From NCBI RefSeq assembly GCF_050003625.1, contig NC_134399.1:148236473-148300472 (forward strand): 64,000 bases of DNA, given 5' to 3'. The notes beneath the pieces were generated by a model. That model saw nothing but the letters and a program-made list of their open reading frames with translations, was not told the origin of the DNA and searched no databases. Position 1 is the stretch's first letter. Every line of letters starts with the position of its first letter. Position numbers and translations under genes: made by a program. Shown in pieces: positions 36,078-46,516 of this stretch. This DNA is from Haematobia irritans. Taxonomy: Eukaryota; Arthropoda; Insecta; Diptera; Muscidae.

Positions 36078-36479
36078 CCCAGCAAAAAATACTTCAGCAG
36101 TAAGAGTTTAGTTGCACTTTTTGATATACAATAAAGTAGGCAATGCGTCCACACTGCATGAATCGGTGGCAATAACGTAAACGAGTAATCAAACTAGTTT
36201 ATGATCATTCGTTTACGTTATTGCAACCAATTCATGCGGTATAGATGCATGAAAGGTAGTGATGTGTTCTTTCACGCAACCAATGCTATACTGAAGATTT
36301 TATATCACTTCTAAGTAATATTTCTATTAAAATGGGCATTTATATCAGCGCTATGTAGAAGCTGCTCTAAATCGGGACCTCGCCACAGAAATCAGCGCTG
36401 ATTCGGTTGTTTTGTAAGCAGTTGGTAGTGCCTCTCTCCCTTACAATCCTGCTGAAATAGGGCTCCATTTTGTGCTGGG
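36078..36479. mobile_element. ~400-bp hairpin MITE, copy 2
   Basis: Begins CCCAGCAAAAAATACTTCAG, ends TTTTGTGCTGGG, flanked by AT on both sides. It holds a long imperfect hairpin: the arms 36169-36184 and 36209-36224 are perfect (GCAATAACGTAAACGA) and extend with a few mismatches to about 36 bp. Copy 1 is at 5277-5671. Confidence 0.85.
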
Positions 36480-36512
36480 ATGCCATTAATAATTTGAACT
36501 TACTTTACGTAA

Positions 36513-36835
36513 GGGAGCCACCGTGGTGCAATGGTTAGCATGCACACACAAGTTCGTGGGTTCGATACCTGCTTCGACCGAACACCAAAAAAGTTTTTCA
36601 GCGGTGGATTATCCCACCTCAGTAATGCTGGTGACATTTCTGAGGGTTTCAAAGCTTCTCTAAGTGGTTTCACTGCAATGTGGAACGCCGTTCGGACTTG
36701 GCTATAAAAAGGAGGGACATTGAGCTTAACTTGGAATCGGGCAGCACTCAGTGATAAGAGAGAAGTTCACCAATGTGGTATCACAATGGACTGAATTGTC
36801 TGATACAACGGACTGCCACCTAACCTAACCTAACC
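36513..36835 (+). mobile_element. tRNA-derived SINE with (CCTAA)n tail
   Basis: Box A GTGGTGCAATGG, box B GGTTCGATACC, small internal deletions in the head and near the 3' end, tail CCTAACCTAACCTAA. Perfect 12-bp duplication tactttacgtaa (36501-36512, 36836-36847). Confidence 0.93.
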
Positions 36836-37100
36836 TACTTTACGTAATAACGTTGTTTAACAGTAAAACTTCTTGCGGGTATCAACACTTAAGATTTTTC
36901 TTTTAATTAATTATTATTTGACTTTTATGGACAAAGAAGATTAAGGACCTTGTTCAATTGAGTCATTGAAAAGAAAATTCTATATACTAATCTATGCACG
37001 CCTGACTACAAATGTTTCCGTTCTATAAAACAGGAATTATCCCCTTGCAAATCGAATCATCTCTACTCCTACTGTGCATCATCTTTTCATGTAACTTCAA

Positions 37101-37394
37101 CACGCAGAGAAGGAATATGATCACCTCAAACATGCTTTAAGAGCAAAATGTTATTTTTGTATGGTGACCATGTAACATGTTTTTCACTAAAATGTTATTT
37201 TTGTATGGTGACCATGTAACATGTTTGTCACTAATATGTTATTTTCTCATCAAATATAACCTGCTTGCCGAAATCAGATACATGATTTCCGAGAAAATAA
37301 CATGGTTGCGAAAACCATGTTACTTGGTCACCACCCAAAAATAACATTTTGCTCTTAAAACATGTTTGAGGTGATCATATTCCTTCTCTGTGTG
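37101..37394. mobile_element. Fold-back MITE (near-complete palindrome)
   Basis: The first ~75 bp (CACGCAGAGAAGGAATATGA, then CACCTCAAACATG) reappear as reverse complement at the other end with few mismatches. A ~47-bp internal segment with GTATGGTGACCATGTAACAT is duplicated. The transcript would fold into a long hairpin. Target duplication unclear. Confidence 0.85.
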
Positions 37395-39095
37395 AAACCA
37401 GCGTTGCCAGTTTGGTCCGATCGTACCAAAATTGGTGCAAAAATTTTTTTAATTTTTAAATTTGGTCGATTTTGATCCAATTTCATCATTGGTCATTTGT
37501 TCCACTTTTTCCTGCGTTTTGTTTTTTATACCGTGTTGCATTCTGTGTCTGTAGTGCAAATGTTTGCAACATCGACAAGGAGACGAGATAGACACCTGCT
37601 GTCTTTCGAAATAATGCTCAGGATCGGACTGTAATCAAAATAATGCTCAGGACCGCACTGTAATCAAAGTGTAGGTCGCAGTTTTAGTCTAAAGACTTAA
37701 AATTCGCCACAAGTATGTGTTTGGCCGTTAAAAATTGAATCCTCCTTTTTGTAATATTGGACATCAAAAGTTGATGTTAGCCAAAATCTACTACAAAAAG
37801 TCGACAAAAAATCAACGTTTCCAAATTTTGAAAGATTCGAAAACTTGAAAAGACGTTTTTTTTCAAAAGGTCTACTTTTCTAAATGTCGAAAAGTTTACT
37901 TTTTTATTCTGATTTCAAAAATCATATTTTTCTTCGAAACTGGAAATTTGGTTTTCTGATAGAATTAAGTTTAGTTTTGAGTTTATCCTGATTCTCATTA
38001 TCATTACCTGTTGGCACCACTGTCTTCGCAGATTGAATGGAATGCAGAATTAGATAAAATGAGGGATAGCATATGCCACATACCAACATAAAGCTACACC
38101 AGATATGGGGCTTGTATCGGTAATGTGGATATTATACGACTTTTTAATCTTTGAAGAAAACAAGAGAAGGAAAAGGAATGAAGCAAAGTAAAGAAAATAC
38201 CCATCACTTGGCTAATACCAAAAATTGAGGATGATTTTAACTACTTGCCTACTAACTGGTGGTTACTGATGTCTGGTAACTGATGCTGATGCAGGAAGCC
38301 AAAAACTCAAAATAAAAAGATAGCTTCTTCTTTGGTATGTTCATCTTCACTACAACCTCATCAGCATTAACATCACCATCATCATCGTCATCAAATGCCA
38401 ATAGCCCTACCTTTCGAACTATGTACTACATATACAGTCCTCCTGGTAAACATAAGTGGATGATTATTATGTTGCATCCTCATTATTAAGTCCATGTTCA
38501 TCTGCTAGTTGTACTTGGCGGCACGTTTCTATATATTTGAAAATCATGTTTAGTTCGTGTAGGGTTCGTTGTCATGTTAATGTTGTGTTTATTCACATGT
38601 ACTACGCCGAAAATCCACTAACAAAATTCAAAACGGAAACAACTGAAATATCGTGGCCACTATGCCTCTAGCTCACTGAATTCCAGTCACTGGGTTTAGA
38701 TAATTTTCTTTCTTTGTTTTTGAGCATTTTTCCATCTTGGATGCCATCACATTTCGCTGATGACGGGGGGCTACCCAAACTAATACTTAAGCTTCTGTGT
38801 AAAAATTTCAAATTTTTTTTGTTGTGTCTGTAGTCCTATGTAAACTCACTGAACTTTTTTCAGCAAAAACAAAAAAATGAACAATAGAAAATGGAATAAA
38901 CAACGATGAAATCTTTTATAATAAACCAAATGTACATCCATGATAGGCGTTTGTATTAAGGGTTATGAAATTGAAACAAAAAAATTTAACAAATTTTTGA
39001 TCTTAACAAAAATAGCAATAGTGTCTAAATGGTTATAACCATGGTGAAATGGTCAATATTGATTCGGAACCAAAGCGATACGCAGTTCTTGTATT
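37395..39095. other. No gene found
   Basis: A possible hAT-like end (GCGTTGCCAGTTTGGTCC) follows directly at 37402. A CAT/CATCAT-rich tract lies near 38360-38395. A 71-codon frame at 38456-38671 has no known domain. Confidence 0.45.
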
Positions 39096-39551
39096 GGGAG
39101 CCACCTTGGTGTAATTATTAGCATGTCCCCCTTGCATACAAGGGTCATGGGTTCAATCCCAGTTTCGACCAAACACCTTAGTAATGCTGGTGACATTTCT
39201 GAGTGTTTCAAAGTTTCTCCAAGTGTTTTCACTACACGCAAAAAAATAATTCTTTCCTCCCAAACGAAATTTTAGACAAACAAAGTTCGTTTCTCATTTC
39301 CTTTTCGTTGAAAGGAAGTGTATTTGGAAGAAAAGTATATACTTTTTGTGATAAACGTTTATTCTTTTCCAGGATGTAAAAACAATTTCATAAAGACTAA
39401 CTCCAAAAAAAAATTTTCTGGCTAATTGCATTTTCCCTCACATCTTTCTCACTTCCTCGAAGTTTTTTAGTTCTTAGCACTTTTCCTGTAATACAAACAA
39501 TGTAGAAGAAATTATACGATTTTATAAATTTTTAAAATTTTGTTTACCTTT

Positions 39552-39624
39552 CGCCTGGATGGAGAATCGAACCGCGGACCATGCAGTTTGTAAGCCAACA
39601 CACTATCCACTGAGCTATGTAGCC
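39552..39624 (-). promoter_or_regulatory. tRNA-like module (73 nt) inside MITE
   Basis: The minus strand reads GGCTACATAGCTCAGTGG (box A region) and, near the end, CGCGGTTCGATTCTCC (box B). Length and box spacing are tRNA-like, but the first seven and last bases do not pair as an acceptor stem, so it is not a functional tRNA gene. It may still attract pol III (inference). Confidence 0.6.
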
Positions 39625-39735
39625 GTTATTGTCATCAATAGCTAACTATCCATATAAGTTATATTTAAATAGCATAGCTTGCGGCGCCCACGAGCCGATT
39701 AAACAAAGTTTATTTAACAGAAAAATACATTTAGT

Positions 39736-39802
39736 TGGGCACCGTGGAGCAGTGGTTGCTACGTCCGACTTGCATGCCAAGGGTCGTGGGTTCGATCCCT
39801 GG
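39736..39802 (+). promoter_or_regulatory. SINE-head-like pol III module inside MITE
   Basis: GGCACCGTGGAGCAGTGG then GGTCGTGGGTTCGATCCCTG. Same module as 24516-24600, in the opposite orientation to the module at 39552-39624. Confidence 0.6.
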
Positions 39803-40282
39803 AGATATAATCGAAAGATTCAAAAAAAAAATGTTCAACATTACATTCTACTATATTAAATTTTTACTATGAACTGTAAAATGTGTCTTATTAAAAACCT
39901 AAAAGAACAGTGTTTGATATAAACGAAATGGACTGTGTTGTTGGTTCAAAAATAACTTTTTTTATTAAAAAAATAAACATTTTGTAACAAACGAATTTTT
40001 TTGGTGATGAAAGTGTATACTTTTCGAGGCAATTCAAAAAACTCTAACAAAAGAAAAACGTTTTCGGTACACGTTTTCCAAACGTTTTTTTTCTTTGCGT
40101 GTACAATGTGGAACGCCGTTCGGACTCGGCTATAAAAAGGAGGTCCCTTGTCATTGAGCCTAATATGGAATCGGGCAGCACTCAGTGATAAGAGATAAGT
40201 CCACCTCTGTGGTATCACAATGGACTGAATAGTGTAAGTGAGCCTGATACATTGGGCTGCCACTTAACCTAACCTTCAATAC

Positions 40283-41401
40283 CCCAACAAAAAAAAATTG
40301 GAAGTTGTTTCACAAACATTTCTTTTAAAGCCCATCCCAGAATCCCCCATCGATTTTTTCAACTTCCTTTTGGACAGTCCACAAACATTTCTTCTAAAGC
40401 GCATCGTGGGATCCCCCAATAATTTTTTCCACTTCCGATGCAGTCCTTTTGGACAAGTGCACAAACATTTCTTCTAAAGCGCATCTTGGGATCCCCCAAT
40501 GATTTTTTTCTACTTTCGATGCAGTCCTTGTGGACAAGTATTAGAAAGAACGCAATCAGGCTATTTTAAGTGCAAATTCTGTACAATTAAATTTTACAAA
40601 AAATAGAAAACTAAAAAAAAATTTAAATTAATAAAAAGTAAAAAAAATAATAAAAAAAATAAATTTCATCCCCGCTTGGATTTGAACCTGCGCCGTTTGA
40701 CTTTTTCGCTTCCATGGAAGTTCTTTTGAGAAGGTTTTGCAAATTACAAGAATTTTAATATTTTTGTTGATTTTTAATGGAAAAAATATATTTATACGAA
40801 AATATATGCCGAAAATAAAAACGATGCATGACATAAAAAAATAATTTTTTAGAAAAATATATGATAAAAAAGTTGCCGTTGGAGAGATTTGAACCTGCGT
40901 TTCTTATTTTTTCGTTCATAATAATGAAGAACATCTCGAGAAACAATTAGAATGTTATTCCTTGGTGTCGTGTTACGATCATATCACAAACATTTGAATT
41001 GACCTTTCGACGCTTTATGTTCAATGGCGTTTGTGGCTGAGTGTGCTAAGGTGTTCTGTTATGGTGCCAGCAAACCCAGGTTAAACCCCTGGTCGGAGCG
41101 AAAAAGTTTTTCAAATTGTAAAAATTAGATAATATGAAAATAATTGTGTAATAAAACATATCGATGAAAAAAAGTGAAATTGGTTGAAAAAAATTGTTTT
41201 ATTTCGCTTTTAAAATTTCTTCATTCAAATTAACTTCCAGGGCACAACTTCTAAAGCAATGCAAAGGATCCAAAAAGGGAGTACTTCCGTCCTATGACAA
41301 GCCCATGTAAAATTCATTGTAGATGATCTAAGTTTGCACTACTGCCGGATCACAGATTGGGGATCCAAACTATTTTTTTTGGAAGATCTTTTTTTGCTGG
41401 G
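40283..41401. mobile_element. CCCAG-TIR element with tandem repeats and tRNA-like boxes
   Basis: Starts CCCAACAAAAAAAAATTGG then AAGTTGTTTC, ends TTTTTTTGCTGGG, resembling 14812-15580. Near the left end are three imperfect 69-80-bp repeats (CACAAACATTTCTTCTAAAG at about 40311, 40380, 40460). Box B-like sequences occur in both orientations (minus: GGTTCAAATCC near 40680 and GGTTCAAATCTC near 40890; plus: GGTTAAACCCCTGG near 41085). Confidence 0.65.
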
Positions 41402-41680
41402 ACTTTTATGTGTACCAAAAGTGTAAAAAGTGTCAGTGGTACAGGGTAGTCCACCCTAGTCCATTAGCCGACTTAAATTTTAAGTCTATAGATTTTGTAA
41501 AAGTCGATCAAATTCTGTTCAAATCGAGTGATATTTAAATGTATGTATTTGGGACAAACCTTTATATATAGCACCCAACACATTTGACAGATGTGATATG
41601 GTATCGAAAATTTAGATCTATAAAGTGGTGCAGGGTATAATATAGTCGGCCCCGCCCGACTTTAGACTTTCCTTACTTGT
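41402..41680 (-). mobile_element. Family B 5' fragment (B4)
   Basis: The 5' head at 41680 (ACAAGTAAGGAAAGTC, then GTCGGGCGGGGCCGAC, ATTATACCCTGCACCAC) is followed by ~230 bp matching 57090-57306. The rest is absent. Confidence 0.85.
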
Positions 41681-41772
41681 TTCTATTAGAGTATGCAATG
41701 CCACAAATTCTAAATTTTCCCTTTCTACCTTGTACAAAAAATTTTGAAATACATTGAAAAAATATGACCCCA

Positions 41773-42662
41773 CACGCTCACAAAAAATCGCTTCTGTAAC
41801 ATATACTCCCAAACATATTTTGCTTCAAGCATATACATTTTTGGGTATTGCCCAAACATTTATATGTTTGATCTCTTCCAATATATAATATGTTTGAAAG
41901 CATATTGGTCTAAACAATATATGTTTGGGTAGTCTAAATTCCAAACATTTTGTATTTTTGCATCCAAATTCAATAATGTTGTCTTCCAAAAAACAATATG
42001 TTATTATGTGAACATATAATATGTTTGGAAGCATTTTGCACCCAAAAATATTATATGCTTAAAAAAAATTCTCCCAAACAATATTGTGCTCAAAATTTTA
42101 TTTATTTATTTATATATTTACAATCATAATGAATTATGAAAATAAACAGGTAATATAGGTGCTAACACCTTTTTTAGCACCTTAGCACCTTTTTCTGTAA
42201 TACAAACATTGTAGAAGAAATTATTCAATTGTATGATTTTTTTTATTTTATTTTACCTTTTGCCGGACGGGGATTCGAACAGCGGACCACACAGTTTGTA
42301 AGGATCAAAGAAGTAGCTGATCAATTGCCCAAGGAAAAATAAAATGTTAATTTTGTAATAACAAGCAAACAACCACCAACTTAATTCAATATCGCTCCCT
42401 GTTAAATAGCGCTCCAAGCTACTAAACACATATATGTTTATAGGCTATTTCTAAATGTTTGCATCCAAGCATATTATATTTACAAACATTTTATGTCCCA
42501 AACATAATATGTTCTAACATATTAACATATATGTCCCAAACATGTTATGCTAGTTTATGAACATTATATGCTTGCACTCAAAAATATTGTGTTTAAAAAT
42601 TTGTGTTCCAAACATATAATGTTTATATCCAAACATATGAAAAACAGTCTTTTTCATCCGTG
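41773..42662. mobile_element. AACATAT-rich MITE, copy 2
   Basis: Nearly identical to 8897-9873 over most of its length but lacks ~100 bp in the middle. Ends CACGCTCACAAAAAATCGC and TTTTTCATCCGTG. The flanks are CA on both sides, not TA. Contains the same degraded tRNA-like module (42253-42328, minus). Confidence 0.9.
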
Positions 42663-42664
42663 CA

Positions 42665-43085
42665 GAAGCCAGCGTTTCACTTATATTACCACAGAGGCCA
42701 ACTTTTTACTTCGGTTCGATTTGAAATTGTGCACTGATCGAAATCCACTTAGCAATAGTAGAAAACTTGCTCGTGAACTGGACATACCGCGAGAAAGTAT
42801 GCAACACATATTGAAAAGTGAGCTTGGGCTAAAGCCCTTGAAGTTATAAAAAGCGCAAGAGCTCATTAATTGTAGAGAATTTATAGAAGCATAAGAGAAT
42901 GTTGGCCAAATTGGTACAGATTTAAATAAATGTATATGATGATATAAACCTACTTATTGAGAGCTCCCATTAAATTTGATGGATTTGAGATGGTGCCAAA
43001 CATTGTCGTCTGCCTATACGGTGATGAAGGGTATGATATAGTTGACCTAACCCGAGACTTTAGGCTTTAAGCTTTTCTTACTTGT
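42665..43085 (-). mobile_element. Diverged family B fragment (B5) holding a mariner scrap
   Basis: ACCACAGAGGCCAACTTTTT and GAAATTGTGCAC mark family B units. The 5' head at 43085 is decayed (AAGAAAAGCTTAAAGCC on minus). A transposase scrap at 42733-42868 replaces part of a unit. Confidence 0.65.
42733..42868 (+). pseudogene. Tc1/mariner transposase HTH scrap
   Basis: Translates as DRNPLSNSRKLARELDIPRE then SMQHILKSELGLKPLKL, a stop, then KAQELIN. This is the second helix-turn-helix region of mariner-type transposases and closely resembles 44557-44640. About 45 codons. Confidence 0.75.
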
Positions 43086-44456
43086 TATTCTATCCGCCGG
43101 TTCCAAAACGGGCTTAAAACGTTATACCGCGTAAAGAACAATTCGAACAAAGCCACAAATCTTTCAACGAAATGAATGAACAGTTCAAACTTTAAGCAAA
43201 TGAGGTAGCATAACTACCTTAGAGAGATACTAAGGTCGAAAATCGACTCTAAGAAAGAAAAATTTAGAAATCCAATAATCGTCTGTTATCAATAGACAAA
43301 TATTCTCCCATTTTTTGTTCAGAAAAATTATCTAGTTTTTCCTGGATTATAGTAATTCCCAAAACAGACAGCAAAATGGTTCCATTTTTATACTCCCATT
43401 CCCTTCGTATGCCGGTATTTTTGTTATTACAAACACATAAATACATTTGAAGACATCGATATTTCCATTGGCATACAAAACACAATGACTGATGTCGTAA
43501 TGGGAAAATAATTTGTGTTAGTTTATTCAGCGCCGACAAACCTCATCTACTTCTATTGTTTACTTCATCTCTCTGTAGTTTGTCCATTTGGTTATTGTTG
43601 CACCGAACCGAACCACACCAAAACATTTTTTTTTACACTTGACTTCATATGGAGCCGTCGGTGGTAGTTTGTAGATTGCTTATGCTACCTTTGAAAATTG
43701 TATAACAAATTCATGTAGCCACGGCAAGGGTTAGAAGTCGTGCACCGCGATACCAGTGGAGAAAAAGATTAACAACTAACTTCCGCGAAAATATCTAGTT
43801 TTAAGGTCATTAAAGATAGATTTGAAATAAAATAGGACAAAAAGCATTCTTGCTTATTTTCTTCGTTGACTATTCCACAGGTGGTTTATTAAGGCTTTAA
43901 CTTGGTAATGGAAGGGTAGATAATTATATATGTATAGGAAAAATTCCACAGGCTATTGTGAATGAAGCCATTTCCTGTTTTAGTGATTTGCCACTAGAAT
44001 TAGTGGACAAATTAACACCTAACATCAGTGAAGATATTATTTTCTTGCCTACTGTATATTTGAGATAAGAGGTATTTAAGAAAATATTTATAATAAATAT
44101 AATGCCCATCGCAATAGAAACTACAAGAATATTTTTTTAAACATTTTAAATATTTTCGTAAAGTTCAAACTTTTAATGTCAAAAATTAAACAAAAAACTT
44201 TTTATTTTAAAATCATTTACATAATTTTTTATTCTAAAATTATTTACATCAAGCACTATTCTTTTCTGGACTTATGATTTATGCTATTCAATGCCACACA
44301 TACTTTCGATTTTTTTTTTAATATAAGTAAAATAGCTATGGCTAGACTGACTATTCAGTCGATTTTAATAAAAGCCACAATTGGATATTGTTAGAGCCTT
44401 CAGACGTTTAAATTTGAATAAATCTTTTATTTCTCGAGCCTCGTTATCGTGCTACT
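43086..44456. other. No gene found
   Basis: Unassigned AT-rich DNA. A 91-codon minus-strand frame (43264-43539) has no domain I recognise. 44340-44456 may hold decayed 5' sequence of the transposase that follows. Confidence 0.45.
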
Positions 44457-44908
44457 GACAATGTTGCATCGCGTCAAGAAAATGGAAGAAAAACGGTAAC
44501 AATTCCCGAAATGATCGGACAAGTGAAGGCCAGATTTGATCGAAATCATTGGCGTAGTGGTAGAAAACGTACGAGTGAGCTGAATATATCGCGAGAACGG
44601 ATGCATCACATATTGAAAATGTGGTTCCAACTAACGCCATTAAAGTTCCAAAAAGTGCAAGAGCTCACCGTTTGTGCAAAAAAACAAAACGATCGAAAAT
44701 ATTCCATTAGCCACAAGAACTCAAGCGCCGCTGATGGTAATTGTGTGAAATGCCGTAACGGCATCATCGGACAATGCCCACAAAAACCTCCACATCTCAA
44801 TTCATGTGAGGTTTCCTCCTCGGCCATTTTGGAGAGTAAGGTTGGTACTAAAACATACCAAAGTGTCGATCGTCTCAAGACGTTGCACAGTGCTTCGAAA
44901 GCGTAAAA
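44457..44908 (+). pseudogene. Internally deleted mariner-type transposase (maT/DD37D-like)
   Basis: The open frame reads DNVASRQENGRKTVTIPEM, VKARFDRNHWRSGRKRTSEL, NISRERMHHILK and FQKVQELTVCAKK, the paired helix-turn-helix region and start of the catalytic domain. It then skips most of the catalytic core and resumes at CPQKPPHLNSCEV, then SAILESKVGTKTYQSVDRLK, which corresponds to the W-P-P-x-S-P-D-L-N region and what follows. The two first catalytic Asp segments are missing, so it is inactive. Open for about 150 codons despite that. No inverted ends identified. The group assignment is from memory of family motifs. Confidence 0.75.
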
Positions 44909-45160
44909 ATATGTGCTCCGATTTTTATTCTGTTTTTAATAGTCCATGATATCGACTACTTATAAAAAATATTTGAATTTTAATATTTTTTGGTCGAAAT
45001 TAGGTGGATGTAAAAGTTAAATATTTTGTATAGGTATTGATGTTGGTTTTTTAACTAAAATAAAAAAAATAAATTGGAGCAACTTAAAGTTTTGACCATT
45101 TTTTAATGTTTTGGAATTTTTGTACTCAAATTTACAAAGGAAGCAAAACAAAAACAAAAA
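44909..45160. other. No gene found
   Basis: Short AT-rich spacer before A6, ending in an A-rich tract. Confidence 0.4.
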
Positions 45161-46516
45161 ACAAGTATATACGGCCGTAAGTTCGGCCAGGTCGAATCTT
45201 ATGTACCCTACACCATTGATTGCGTAGAAACTTCTACGAAAGACTGTCATCCACAATTGAATTACTTGGGTTGTGGTATCTTAAAACTTCTTAACACGGT
45301 TTTCTAAATTGTGAGTTAGGCCATACGTGGTATATATTGGACAAAAAAGGTATGTGTAGGTAAGCCTACAAATAATTACGAATCGATATGGACTTTTGAA
45401 CGGTACTTAGGGAGCCAGAATTGAAATATGGGGGTCGCTTATATGGGGGCTATATACAATTATGAACTTGATATGGAACAATTTTTGTGTGATTGGACCT
45501 ATATGAATCTAGTTAGGTATGGTTGTTAAAGGCCATATACTAGCACAATGTACCAAATTTCAACTGACTCGGATAAAATTTGCTCCTCCAAGAGGCTCCA
45601 AAACCAAATTTCGGGATCGGTTTATATGGGGGATATATATGATTATGGACTGATATGGACCACTCTTGGTATAGTTGTTACATATCATATACTACCACCA
45701 CGTACCAAATTTCAACCAAATCGGATGAATTTGTCTTCTCTAAAAGGCACCAGAGGTCAAATCTGGGGATCGGTTTATATGTGGGCTATATAAAATTATG
45801 GACTGATATGAACCAATTCCTGCATTGTTATTGTATACCATATACTAAAATCACGTACCAAATTTCAACCGAATCGGATTAATTTTGCTCTTCCAAGGGG
45901 CTCCGGAGGTGAAATCTGAGGATCGGTTTATATGGGGGCTATATATAATTATGAACTGATTTCGACCAATTTTTGCATGGGTATTTGAGGCCATATATTA
46001 ACACCATGTACCAAATTTCAGCCGGATCGGGTAAAATTTGCTTCTCTTAGAGGCTCCGCAAGCCAAATCGGGGGATCGGTTTATATGAGGGCTACATATA
46101 ATTATGGACCGATGTGGACCAATTTTTGCATGGTTGTTAGAGATCATATACTAACACTACGTACCAAATTTCAGCCGGATCGGATGAAATTTGCTTCTTT
46201 TAGAAGCTTCGCAAGCCAAATTTGGGTGTCCGTTTATATGGGTGCTATTCGTTAAAGTGGACCGATATGGCCCATTTGCAATACCATCCGACCTACATCA
46301 ATAACAACTACTTGTGCCAAGTTTCAAGTCGATAACTTTTTTCGGAAGTTAGCGTGATTTCAACAGACGGACGGACGGAAATGCTCAGATTGACTCAGAA
46401 TTTCACCACGACCCGGAATATATATACTTTATGGGGTCTTAGAGTAATATTTCGATGTGTTACAAACGGAGAGACAAAGTTAATATACCCCCATCCTATG
46501 GTGGAGGGTATAGAAA
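45161..46516 (+). mobile_element. Family A element (A6), full length
   Basis: Head ACAAGTATATACGGCCG, five to six 153-bp units, GACGGACGGACGG tract, core, (TA)n, end CCTATGGTGGAGGGTATAG. Contains 75-81-codon frames from the repeats. Confidence 0.9.

Larger units (their letters stand above)
39235..40101. mobile_element. 867-bp TA-flanked MITE with tRNA-like modules, copy 2
   Basis: Begins CACGCAAAAAAATAATTCTT, ends TTTTTTCTTTGCGTG, TA at 39233-39234 and 40102-40103. Deleting it with one TA restores the SINE. Closely related to 24082-24931. Confidence 0.92.
39096..40275 (+). mobile_element. tRNA-derived SINE split by a nested MITE
   Basis: 39096-39234 is the SINE head and middle. 40104-40275 is its second half, ending TTAACCTAACCTT. 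The break lies at a TA in TTTCACTACAATGTGG, precisely where 39235-40101 was inserted. The head is diverged (box A GTGTAATTATT), so this is an older copy. Confidence 0.9.

Noticed and set aside
39552..39624. Functional tRNA gene on the minus strand
   Set aside because: Length and boxes fit, but the two ends do not pair as an acceptor stem and the module is part of a repeated MITE.
45017..45256. Minus-strand frames starting in the family A head (here, 47933-48121, 17491-17706, 28528-28746) as related genes
   Set aside because: Their similarity comes from the shared family A 5' leader, and they diverge outside the element.
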